Source of the DNA: Dryococelus australis
Taxonomy: Eukaryota > Arthropoda > Insecta > Phasmatodea > Phasmatidae
DNA: 64,000 bases
NCBI GenBank assembly: GCA_029891345.1
Contig: CM057003.1
Coordinates: 7,916,709 to 7,980,708 of the forward strand
Reading direction: 5' to 3'
Shown: one piece after another, positions 21,700-32,780 of the stretch
Numbering within the stretch: position 1 is the first letter of the stretch
Layout: each line of letters opens with the position of its first letter
Translations under genes and position numbers: made by a program
The notes under the pieces: model-generated
Told to the model about the DNA's origin: nothing
Database searches by the model: none
Seen by the model: only the letters and a program-made list of their open reading frames with translations

Positions 21700-22821
21700 A
21701 ACTTGTCTTCAGATGAATTCGCGAAATTTCATGGTATCCACGTATTCATCAGACTCGCAGCATGATAATACGTCGAAATATGGAAACATATCGCAGGGGA
21801 TCGCCGCCGTGTCAGGATCGCCCAAGGAGGAAACGGAGACCAGTAGACCTCGTCACTTCCCCCACTATAAGTTCCGCACTCGCCCCTCATTTTTCCGCCC
21901 CCTACGCGACTGTGCTCGCGGGACCATTGTTGCGCGAAATTAATGACGCTTACAATTCTCCCGTGAACAATGAAGCTGTGCCCCTCCCGAAGGCACAATG
22001 GGTCTTTCGCCGAAGCCCGCAACGCTGCGTGTGAGGGGTCGATGTAGTGGGGTGTTGATCGCGACAGAACTGCGGGGGTTTCCAACCCCTCCGAAACCGC
22101 CTTGGTGTGTGAGACACCCGACCGACCAACCCTCACTTCGTTCGGCGATCCCAACCCTCGTCCTCTGCCTCCCCCCCCCCCCCCCCTCCTCCCATCACGG
22201 CTGCCTTTTCCAGACCAATGGTTCGTGTTTTAATATTTATCGCTGCGCCATTTCGTAACGTCTGACCCCCTACCAAGCCCTCATCCCCTCCTTGGGCCCG
22301 CATCCTGGGCGGTCTCCAACTCCGGTTGGGACTGACGTTAAGATGAATTCTTCGCAGGTCGAGGATTCTTCCCCCTTCCTCCTCCTACCCCTCCCCCCCC
22401 TCATCCCGTGCGCGTGAATACAAATGCATTATCCTGCAACTGTGGCGCTATCCTCCGGCGAAACGTTTTCTTGGCATCGTTTCTCGGAGGATAATCTCTG
22501 GAATCAAGTGACGCACCGCGAATATTTTTATGCTTTTCCTTTGTGGATTCAAATACTTTAAGTTCTATCCCGTGGTATTGTTGCCATTTTAAGTTGAACT
22601 AAGACAGGAAAAAATTTTAACAAGTGGCTTTCAATTACTAGTAATTACAATTTATGCCATTGCCACGATTGTTTATTCAGTTTCCTCTTTGCTGGTTTGT
22701 TGTCATTTTGCCCTATAAAGTTATCTGATCTTGGTTTTGTTTACTTTATTGATATTACTAACGAAGTATGTATGTAGTTTTCAGTTGTTATTTACTATCG
22801 TTTTGCTGATGTAATGAGGTA
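21700..22821. other. GC-rich, then AT-rich; no gene recognised
   Basis: 21,780-22,450 is GC-rich with a poly-C run (about 22,169-22,186). The overlapping frames of 90-140 codons on both strands reflect composition. A hairpin at 22,449-22,493 is listed separately. Confidence 0.45.
22449..22493. repeat. 16-bp stem hairpin
   Basis: The arm tatcctccggcgaaacg is followed after 12 bases by cgtttctcggaggata, its reverse complement with a one-base bulge. The function is unknown. Confidence 0.8.
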
Positions 22822-22893
22822 GATGACAGCTGATCCGCCGAAGTCGCTCCGATGATTCGGTGGGCAGTTTCCGGGGGAAGTATGATTTGCAAA

Positions 22894-22939
<46 letters not shown>

Positions 22940-23119
22940 TCTGTGGCTTAATTTGACTCATAATGGAAAACCTCACCAGGCCCGGGCACCGGAAGGACTG
23001 ACAGATAGAGAGCTCTTTCTTGATCCGGTTGTTGATGGTGCATGGCCATTCATATTTTGTGGAGCGATTTGTGTGGTTAATTCCGACAACGAATGAGACT
23101 CTGTCCTGCTAACTAGTAT
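22822..23119 (+). rRNA. 18S rRNA gene fragment (pseudogene)
   Basis: The stretch includes the near-universal small-subunit signature aacttaaaggaattgacgga, then gggcaccaccaggagtggag, then gcttaatttgactca, agctctttcttgat and ggttaattccgacaacga. This is the conserved core in the last third of 18S rRNA. It is truncated at both ends. It also lacks the segment normally lying between two TTCCGGG copies just upstream of the signature, consistent with a deletion between those direct repeats. Substitutions at usually invariant sites indicate a dead copy. Confidence 0.92.
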
Positions 23120-23459
23120 TGGTAACTTAAATAAACGTCATAACGTGAATACAATTATGTGTAAAATTAAGGACAATGTGGACAAATATAACATAACATA
23201 GAAATGACCAGGCACAACAGACCACAAATCCCATCGGTACATTGCTTAGGGTCTGGTACGTCAGAGCACGCACATGTAAGTATCATGGCGTGCTGTGGGC
23301 TTGTGCGAAGGGCGTAACGCACTAGCGCGGTGTACTTACGCACCATTGCAGTGGAAGCTATTGCACAGTGCACATCGTTGAACGACGCCGAGTTGCAATC
23401 TTATGTCTTATAAAAGCGACATCCAGCCCCGTAGACAACATCGAGACGACTACCCGAAG

Positions 23460-24900
23460 CTGAATCATGTGGAAGCCGGGAGAGTATAGAAATGTTGCTA
23501 GTGTAGCCGAAGAGTTCTAGATCACTCCCAGCATCGTGTCGCGAGCTGCGACGGACGTCATTTAGAACGACAGTTACAACTGGACGAAGATTTAGCACTG
23601 GTCGACCTCGAGACAGAGTACCGGAATGTTGTCCTTCAGGCGAATATAGATCGACTGCAGACATCGGGTCACGGGAGTGCGTTCTGGAGAAAAATTACTG
23701 GAGGTGCTCAATATGCAAAGCATCCCTGCTGTCGGCGCCTATGCATCGGGTTAAATCACAAGACTCGTGCAACGTCAACTAGACACCAGATGTCGCGTTT
23801 TACCGTGGTCAGGGGACTTCACACAGTTGGTTCGTTTGCATGGCGACCAGTACTGCCTGTACAATTAACGCCTACCTATCGGAGATTGCGTATGCCGTGA
23901 TATCGGTAATGCAAGGTCTTGGGACCTCAGCAGTGAGGTCGATTTCTCATTGCGGTTAGGAGCCAGTTTAGTTTCAGTAGCTGTTCCGGACGTATATACA
24001 CCAGGAGAGAGCAGGAAACAAGCAATTGCCCCTCCAACATCGTCAGAAATCACCGGTTTGCAGGTGGGGAGTCATAGGCCTTGGTCGTTGAACGGATCTC
24101 TACATCGATCAAGGAGGTGCAGACTAGTGATGGCATAATCGCTTGTAAAATAATAAAATATTTGATTATTTAATTATAATCGATTAATCGATTATTTTAA
24201 AACAATTCGATTATAAACGATATTCAGCAGTTTTTACTTAAACAAAACAAAACATTGCAGATACCTATATGTTTCACATTTATTAAAAAAATTAAATATA
24301 ATTTTGAAACATCAAATTTTCAAAATAGCAGAAATTATTTAAAATAAACAAAAAAAAATGGTTGAGAATAGTTTTAAACAAATTTATCGAAATGTATATT
24401 CTTTATGATCTATTTTGTGAATGGATTAGAACAAGACAATCGATTATTTTTACCGATTATTTATTCGATTAAAAAGTAATCATAATCGATTCATTCGAAT
24501 TACATAAGTATGCGAATATCCCACCACTAGTTCAGACACCTGTAGCCGCTACTTTACCTAGGTTCTCCTTCTTCACATACGTCTTTCCCGGGATGCTGTG
24601 GGTCCTGAGTTCTTCTTCATGCACTTCATCGTACAGCGGCCGTCGCTGAGCTGTTGGAGATGAAGATACTTGCGGCTAGGGTTGGCACGCACAGTTCCTG
24701 GACTTAAATCAAGTCGAACACACCTGGGACATAGTCTTGAGACTCGTACCAGCAACCGGGGGGGGGGGGCAGACGCCGGCAACGACCTCGTAGGTGGGAT
24801 CAGCGCTGCAAGAAGAATGGGCCGTTGATGTCTCAACAGCTAGTCGACGACACTTCATATCGAGTGCTCTGCGATGCTATTAACATCGCCTGGGGAGGAC
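23460..24900 (+). pseudogene. Tc1/mariner transposase pseudogene
   Basis: Near 23,500 a helix-turn-helix-like segment reads NVASVAEEF followed by a stop and ITPSIVSRA. Near 23,600 a GRPRDR AT-hook-like motif follows. Near 24,698 the signature LDLNQVEHTWDIV corresponds to the family's PDLNPIEHxWD, which carries the third catalytic Asp region. Stops and frame changes are frequent and the nested hAT MITE interrupts the middle. No activity is possible. Confidence 0.8.
24125..24529 (+). mobile_element. hAT-type MITE (405 bp)
   Basis: The ends tagtgatggcataatcgc and gcgaatatcccaccacta are imperfect inverted repeats. Eight-base flanks gtgcagac (24,117-24,124) and gttcagac (24,530-24,537) match at seven of eight positions, the duplication length typical of hAT elements. 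The interior is full of atcgatt motifs and has no ORF. Confidence 0.88.
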
Positions 24901-25125
24901 TGCATTTATCTCCGCCTGTCTCATGGACGTTTCTGTTTTTTTTTTTTTTTTGTCCTCAATTCCTTTGCATTATTTGAATTTTTTTCTTGTCTAGTTATTT
25001 TCACTTTTCACAAGATTCTCGACGATGTTATGGTAAGCTTTGTACCTACCTACCTTTTTGAAATACTACTCCGCAAAATTACATGTGAGAAAGTGTCTCA
25101 TCCTTAGTTTTTGTCCATCAGTGTA

Positions 25126-27605
25126 TAAAACCTAGCGTATCGAATAAAATAGTAAAATTAATACAAAGAATTAAATTGACGTGTTTTATAAGTAATGGAA
25201 TTCCATTACTCCAATATTTATAATCCGACAAGTAGGTTTTAGCGGAATGTTGGAAAGCCAGTTCGAGAGTTACCTCTCGTACAAGAGCTGCCTGTAAATA
25301 TTGATGTTAACAGCTAGATTTTGTTTGGGAGGGTTTACCAACTATCGTGATTTTTTTTTTGTAACAGGCTAACTGGGAGCTGCTTGATTTGTCCCGTGGA
25401 ATAAACTCACACGTAACAACAGCAAACAAAACTATTGTTTACAGTGGATTATTGCCCGGAAACTTCATCTACTAGTTGCCTTAGTTGTTTCGGGTATTGT
25501 ATTCCACAACTTGAGTCCACGATGGATAAGTCGCTTCTGACGTAGTCATGTAACGTAATTTTATTGAATTTGGAGTATATGTATACGAGATATTTTCATT
25601 TTAAACTAAAGTTTTTAAAAGGGGGAGCGTTGCCTATTTTCCTTCTAAATAAAAATCTTTGGAGGGGACCGCCACTCACTAAACGTTTTGTCTCCTCCTG
25701 GAACACGCGATTTGCTGCGCAAATAAATTTATGACTAAAAGTGAACCACTGCGAAATCGGTGTGCCACAAGAAAAATTTGTTTTGATCTGTATATCAATG
25801 GCAATGACAAGCTTTCTTTGTCTTTACAATGATTCAGTAGTATTCAATCTGATAAAATAAGATACTGTATTTTTTAATTTATACCATCACGTTGATGATC
25901 TTACGAACTGGTTATTTCGTAAAGCGGCAATTAATCAGTTTCAAATTATAAAATAAATAATATTTTCATATCATTTAACATTTTTATAGCAAAATATTTT
26001 TACTGTAAAGGGAGCTTTAGTGTTTTCTTTCCTATCCAGATAGGTTTAACTGTAATTAAAAATATGTAAAAAAGTTTTAATTTTTAAAATTTTTCTTTGC
26101 AATAAAAATGTGATTTTGTTATAGTAAACGAAATAGCCTCAAAGAGAGGTTTTTGTTTGCTACGCAGAAAGCTCCCAAGTTCTTTTTAAAGTGAACCTTG
26201 AATTAATTATATATAATTCAAATTTCATTTACAAACAATAGAGCAGTTTCAGGGAAACGTAAATAAATATTAATGTTAAATTCAATCACGCAGGTGGTCC
26301 GAAATCAACGATCAGCAATGTATTTAGATAGGTCTGATGTATCATGCCAGTTGCTACTGAGCTGGTGTAAGACGTGAAAATTATTTCCTCCCACACAGAG
26401 ATAGAGAGAAAAGAAATTGAGTTCGGAATGCAGAGGTGGGGAAACGCGAAGCACTCGTCTTTGTCTTTCACGGCCCTTCAGACTGGGCCCCACGCCGTTT
26501 TTAACCGTCGCCGTAAGAGCACTTCATGAATATTTTTAACATATCTCCCCCTTCGCGCCTCCTCCGTGCAATTCGTACACACACACTCACGCGAAGCCAG
26601 AGCGATGCCCTCTAGTATTTTCACAAGTAATTCTCTCTGGCCTTCCGACGGCACACTTATTTTTTTTTTACCCCTCTCTGGGCGTCTGCCTTGTTTATTT
26701 CATAACACGCCATTTCTGTGCCTTCTCTTGGTCCATCGCTTTGCCACCCCCGGAAAAAAGAAATAGCAGTTTGGTGTGTCCACTTCTTCCACCCTGCAGT
26801 TGGGGTGTTAGCCGTGTTGGGCACTGGATAAGGTCGACGATGGATCAGGGCAGAAGACGTGCGAAGGGAAAAGGGCGATGCGGGAGATAAAAGGACGAGA
26901 TAATGAACAAAGAATGCGGGCTTAACGAACCGCCTCAGTTGGACGGCGCCAACCGCTGGCAGTGCTGCAGCCATCGTCACGTAACAACGAGGGTAAAGAG
27001 ATGAAGATCCGCACGAATTACATACAAGTCCAGGGCGGAAGCGGGGCTTCAAGCCGTCGCGTTTCAGGTTTCCACCCTCTTGAATTCCTCTCGAATGGAC
27101 CAGAACCTTTCACGGGGGAAGATAACCGCACTTGCAGCAGTTCTTCAGTCTCATGTAATCCCACTCTCAGGATGACATGTTGCTAAGCTGAGCGTTCGCT
27201 GTAATATCTCGGTAGTAAAAACACATGAGTAGCCGAGTACTTTACGCAGTTCGCTAACATACCACAGAAAGTAACAAAAGTTAAAATACATGTGTGTATG
27301 AGTTGTTCGAGTGCTCTTCAACATGTTATCCCATGTACGTAAATTCGTTTCATTCATAGCTGGTTAAAAAAAGTCATTTGACATGAATTTGATTTGTGTT
27401 TATATAAATGCTTATTTTCACATATTTGCCTACATGCATACGAAAAGACACACGTTTCACTTGTTGTCTGTATACGTATATAGTATGTGTAGATTTATGT
27501 GGGAAGAACTGGGTTTTGAATAATAAACTTCCCAAAAAATTGTCCTTATGAACTAATGTCCAGGTTCGACAGTTCCCGAGTTGCGGGCACCAGTCACTTC
27601 ATCCG
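25126..27605. other. No gene recognised
   Basis: Contains a perfect 20-bp palindrome at 25,191-25,210. 26,480-27,190 is GC-richer with no family signature. The rest is AT-rich. Confidence 0.5.
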
Positions 27606-27610
27606 CTAGG

Positions 27611-27835
27611 ATGCCCCGGTGTAGTGGTTAGACTACTCGCCTCCTACCTCGACGATCCGGCCTCGATTCCCAGCCGGGTCGCTCCTAGATTTCCACAAGT
27701 TGGTATCGTGCCGGACAATGCCGCTGGTCGGCGGGTTTTCTCGGGAATGTTGCGTTTCCCCCCGACCCTTCATTCCGGCGCTGCTTCATACACACCTCGT
27801 TTCACCCTCATTGGCTCTCAAGACATCGACTTTAA
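27611..27835 (+). repeat. SINE, near full length
   Basis: The head ccccggtgtagtggttagac, the B box cctcgattcccagccgg, the body tatcgtgccggacaatgccg and ggcgggttttctcggga, and the tail gctctcaagacatcgacttt are in family order. The final tail segment is diverged. Confidence 0.9.
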
Positions 27836-27849
27836 GGGTCCTGTGTACC

Positions 27850-30395
27850 TGCGCGTTCAAGGTCAAGAAGCGAGAGAGCGATACGGGTGACGCTAACACG
27901 CACGTCTAGCGCCTCATCGCTCCTACGCGCATGGAGTGCAGTATTTCCGTCCTAACGCTTTACTGTGTAAACTAGAGCTGTAACAGTGGAGATTTATTAC
28001 ACGCGATGAAAATACACAGATAAAACTACCTGCGTATAATCGTACTTTTCTCTTGCCTCTTAAAGAAACTTCACAGGCAAGCTTTAAAAATGCGATATTT
28101 GACAACTTGAACGATTGTTTTTCTCCATTAATATACTTAATACTATAAAAGTAAAAATATACCGAAGTAGATAGTAGTTTATTTTTATCCTTTCTGCCAA
28201 AACTTCGTATTTCCAGAATATTTACTTACCCAGACACGCGTTTAGACCCATACAAGGATTTCACAGAAAACGTTTCAGTACACGACCCTTACGGGCTAAC
28301 TCACACACTCATTCCGTCATACATGCGGAATTTATTTAAATAAAGCCGTTGTTTCTTCAAATGTACAGTACACAATCACCATCTATTCAGTAAATATTGA
28401 ATTACACAAGAGGTGATTCATTGACCCGGTGAAGGGTCATGGAGGGAGGTTATGCGTGTAATAGAAAAATAACACGTGGGTGTTGGTGAGAAACGAAGTT
28501 TCTGTTTTTATTATTTTCCTCTCGTGTGTGACGTGTTATTTAGCCCCCCCCCCCCCCCCCCTCTTTCTCCTTCTCCTAGGCGACCCTTCGCAATCTCGAA
28601 CCTAAGGGTCGCTGCTCCACAAAATCCCCGCAAGTGCTTTCGGTCCGGCAAACTTTTGATAGAATTCCGCGCGACTTTGCGCCCGGGACTTTTCATCTCT
28701 TCTTCCATTTTATTTCTGCTGTTCCCTCTCTCGCTCTCTTGTCTCTCTCTCGTCTCCCGCGCACCGGGGAAAATTCCTCTGCAGAGCGTCTTCTCCGTGG
28801 CGCACGACGCCTCCTGTCGGTTGGATTTCACTTGCTGAAGACCACCCCGTCGTGTTTATGACATTTCTGCAGTGTTTCCCCTCGGGTGGTTAGCGCCGAG
28901 AACTAGCAGCGCCTACGCGTATAAGAATTTTTTGCCCTCGTTACTCTGGTTGATTTTCCTCGCGCACCTCTGCTTTTATCTCCGAATCAGCTTCAAGGCT
29001 CCCGGAAAAAAAAAAACAAGTTTTCTCAGTGTCGTAAAAGCAAACGATATGTTATTTTCTTTTTACGGCTATGAGGATGCAGAGAATTTCCTGACAGCAC
29101 TCTCCCAAAATTTCGCTTCTAAAACTATCTACACTAATTAAGAGCGCATTTTCTGGACACTTGAATAATTCAAGGAAATTTAATTTTTTCATCAAAGTAA
29201 AATTCAAACAGTTACTTCGTTTGTCTTTTTTAGCTGAAAAATGAAAATGCTGTTGAATATTTAGACTTTAATTGTAGGCATTAAAAACGCAATTTATTAA
29301 TTTATCCTTGTAATCCATATTCCATAAAAATTACATTTTTTATATTAGCCTTGATTACTCTCTTGTCAATCGGTGCTTTAGTTTCAGGCTTTTAAAAATG
29401 TAAATATTTTCATTAAAATGGTGTTCTGGTATTTACTCGTTTTTTGCAGTCTGCATTATTTAAAGGATTATTGGTATAGATATGTTCACAGAGAAATTAA
29501 ATTGATATATTTAGTTGAATACTTCTTATATAAGATAAATTAATTTTTGTTTGCATTATTCGACCAAGTATTCAAAAACATTTCAATGACAACCATTTAT
29601 GTTTGTGTTATAGATGCCCTGGAACGGATGCGTGGATTTATAGAAGAAAATGGAATCTGTATGATGAGTTAACTTTTTAATAGTATTCATGTATGCAACA
29701 ATAATGGACATATACAATTCAATCTTTAAATTAAGTATCCGAGATATCAGCGTAAATTTTAATTTAAAACAGTTTTACTGCTTCGCTTAGAACATATTAT
29801 AGAGGAGAGAAATTATTATCAGGGCAAAAATTTGTCTCTCTTTTTAAGAAATTTCACGTCACGTGGTAGTGTTCCAGGATATACTTATTCGCTCGACAGA
29901 AACTATATATGCTTAACCGGGAACTTTTAAATTAATTTCGAATAATGTAATTGGATTGTTTGGATTTATAACTTTTCTACGTGTTAATTCCTATCTTCGG
30001 TTCTGAAATTCAAGTGACTCGTTGCCAGATTGTAATGCCTTTACTTGTGTGCATCATAAAAAAGGGTTGATTTTACGAAACCCTGAATTCATACCAGGTG
30101 CGATTTTTTTTCCCCTCACAGTTAGTTAAGCTAGGCAACTGGATGTCGCTAGGGGGTCGTTGCCTCGACTTTTCGCCACCGCAGGAGAATTTTGGCAGTG
30201 CTCACGAGATTTTTCGGAGGACTTAATACCCATCCGTGGTTCCCCTGGGGCACAGTCGCAGGATTCCTCCGATTGTTTAAAATTTCCCAACGGCCAGCCT
30301 CGAATTTCTCCCCCAAATCTACGCCAATTTGCAAGTGGGTCGCCCTTAAGGCGATGACCAAGCATTTCTGAGCCGGTTTTACTTGGCAAGTAGTG
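27850..30395. other. No gene recognised; pyrimidine-rich patch
   Basis: A poly-C tract (about 28,544-28,560) and a CT-rich block up to 28,800 give spurious frames on both strands. 29,150-30,060 is AT-rich. 30,110-30,360 is GC-richer and unassigned. Confidence 0.5.
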
Positions 30396-30399
30396 GTTG

Positions 30400-31215
30400 G
30401 GAGTTACGGGGCCTGCCTACCTGGCAATTTAACCGCGTTGCAGTGTGTTTCAAATGCACTTCCTTCCATAGAACTATTTAGCTGGCGCCCAATGTGCTGA
30501 TCTATCGAAAAGGGCGCATATTCAAGAAGAGACTTATTGAGTGCTTTCAAGACGCCACGTATATAATAATCACAATTTCAAAACAGCTAAAAACGGTTGT
30601 TCAGAATACTACACCTCAAAATACACGCATAATATACATAAAAGAAATAACCAAGTGCGCTGCATTGAACTTTGTTAATGGCTGTTCCCGATGAAGTGAG
30701 CACTTTTGAAATCAATTTTAGAAAAATGTCACTGCTTCTCCATGCATATATTTGAAAGGGTGCAGTGAGTGACATGCGCCCAGTAAAGTTGGTAACGATG
30801 GAAGGAAAGTATAGTTAAACGCCTTGTCGTCGAATCAAAAATGTTATGTAACCATTACTGATAAATTAATTTTTTTTCTTTCGTTTTCTGTTATTCTAAA
30901 ACATCTAAGTGTATGAATGAGCGGATTTGGAAAATATTTAGTTTTCTAATCATTTCACAGTTTCACTTGACGGACGCAATGAAGTGATAAGGCCCATGGC
31001 AAAGCTAATTTTATACAAGGCGGAAGGATACACATCGTGCATTCACGTAGATCTTAAGCAGGGCTTTCAAAAGTGCTCAGTTTAACATGAATGGCCTTTA
31101 CAAACATTTAATCAGCACTACTAAAACACACCACGCCAGTTCAGAGTCTTACGCTTAGTGGTGATGGCGCACTTAATGCGTGTGGTGGTTTAGTCCTTAT
31201 TCTTCCACACATTTC
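30400..31215 (+). repeat. Unclassified repeat X, copy 2 (split by MITE)
   Basis: The left part to 30,677 (gcctgcctacctggcaattt, gagtgctttcaagacgccac) and the right part from 31,099 (ccagttcagagtcttacgct, gtgatggcgcac) match the two halves of copy 1 at 20,898-21,640. A family B MITE separates them here, and a different MITE does so in copy 1. Confidence 0.65.
30678..31098 (-). mobile_element. Long MITE (family B)
   Basis: The ends gctgttcccgatgaagtgag and tttcaaaagtgctcagttta are inverted, with TA at 30,676 and 31,099. Internal order is reversed relative to the copy at 12,302, hence the minus strand. It has no ORF. Confidence 0.85.
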
Positions 31216-31262
31216 TCGGCTCAATCGCGGAAATAGCATCAGTTAGGCGGGCTCCTTAAGGC

Positions 31263-32780
31263 CATATTTCACAATAATTATTAATTTCATTATCTAAAGG
31301 ATGTTTGTATTAAGGCCACATAACTATAACTATTTTGTAAACAAATGATTATAGTTTTCAAAATTTATCACCGAGAAGTAGAAAACCTCGGAAAATGGGA
31401 GCCCATGCTTCTATGCTCCTAATCAACTTTACCAACTTAATAACATGTCATATGGTCTGTATCATATACACAACATAGTTATTAAGTCTCAATGATATTT
31501 TACAATCGGTACTCTGGCGCTGGCATCCTGAATCTATTTTGAAATAGCTATTGATGTTTTTGCCAAAAAATTTTTATTTGCCCGAGAGAAAATAATATTA
31601 ATAATTATTAGTTCCTCTCGATCGAATATAATTTTGTTCGGCAAATACATCAATACATATTATTTTTAAACATTCTGGATGCAAGTACCCGAGTACCGAC
31701 TGTTAAATATACTTGATATTTAATATATAAGTTGTGTATATTGTTTCAAGAGTGCCAGAGGGGCGTATCTCAGTTAATGAAGGATGGAGGTCTTAATAAA
31801 AATAAAATTACTAAATTCAGTAATTATATTAATTCTCAATGCTACAGACGGTCGAACATATGTTATTTACCAGTCTGAGCATTCTATTAACTCTTATCGT
31901 TCTTATTGAGCTTAATATTTAATAACCACCTCCATTTCAATTAAAGTCTTCATCACAGTCTTTACTCTTACTAGTGTCCCTTAAACTGATCTAATTATTT
32001 CCACACGTTTAGTTAAAACTGTCTCTCTCCATCGTCCTCAGATGTCTTTTCACTCACGCGTTCAGTCCACAGTCTCGCAGTTCAGTCCTCTTCATTGCAC
32101 ATCAGATCGCCGACGCACTCTCGCAGATCGCTGTAGTCGTCCCTCGCCGCTCCGGAATCACCCAACTGTCGCATAGGGTCGCACGAGACGCCAATCTCTC
32201 GGCTCTTAATCACTGCCCCCCTCGGAGGCCCGCACGTGGTATTTATACTTGAGGTAGGCGCCGTCTAGAACGTTCTCGGCAATCCAAGATGTTCTGGGAA
32301 AAGTAATTGTGATGACGGCGACGTTCCTGCGTGGTAAATGGAGAGATATGAGCTTCTCAGGGTCAGCGGGGCGCAAGCTGCGAAGAGTTTTACGGCGTGT
32401 GCGGCGGCGTCCTTTATGACAGGCCGCTCGCTTTCTGTAACAGATACGTGGCCACTGGCCTGTCACTCGCCTGTTCATTCAAAACAATCCTCTGACTTGC
32501 TGCCGCCGCTATCATATAACTGTTGTCCTTCACTTCCACTCGCTCGTGCAGGATGCGAAGCAGAGCGCGCGTAACAATCTGATACAAATCAAATGACATG
32601 TGATTTAGTTGGTATAGTTAGTTAGGTACCTAGAAACTTGGGCTCCCATGTTCAGAAATATTCGTATATTTGGTGCTATATTTTGAAAAATATGGTAATT
32701 TCACTACAGATATTTACATTCATGTGGTCTTTATATAAATATTTTTCAAATAACGAAATAAAACGCTATCGTGAAATATG
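31263..32780. repeat. Long palindrome (foldback), split by a solo LTR
   Basis: The left arm runs from 31,263 to about 31,600. The right arm runs from about 31,605 to 31,741 and continues at 32,577-32,780 after the LTR. Paired landmarks are catatttcac, ttttcaaaat, gggagccca, tgtatcat, atacacaac, cggtact, gatg-ttttgcc and the centre. Without the LTR it is an imperfect inverted repeat of about 680 bp with almost no loop. It is non-coding and could be a foldback MITE. Confidence 0.85.
31742..32576 (-). mobile_element. Solo LTR (835 bp), minus strand
   Basis: On the minus strand it starts TGTTACGCGCG and ends TTGAAACA, with the TG...CA ends expected of an LTR. Flanks are atat (left) and atct (right). 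The palindrome partner arm shows that the empty site read gtatatgatac, so the 4-bp duplication was atat. A TATA box (aagtataaat on the minus strand, 32,241-32,250) and a GC-rich leader fit an LTR promoter. No internal retrotransposon genes are present, so it is a recombination remnant, probably Gypsy-like. Confidence 0.82.

Larger units (their letters stand above)
23152..25123 (+). mobile_element. Tc1-like transposon, dead, with nested hAT MITE
   Basis: The right end ctaagg, reading outward as tttttgtccatcagtg, followed by TA (25,124), matches in inverted form a decayed left end after TA at 23,150 (caattatgtgtaaaa, then ttaagga). Removing the 405-bp nested MITE and one 8-bp duplication leaves about 1.56 kb, the usual Tc1 length. 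The transposase is readable only in pieces. Confidence 0.8.

Noticed and set aside
21245-21943. 232-codon plus-strand frame and 157-codon minus-strand frame
   Set aside because: Both run across a MITE boundary (21,510) and into repeat X, so they combine unrelated DNA and have no family motif.
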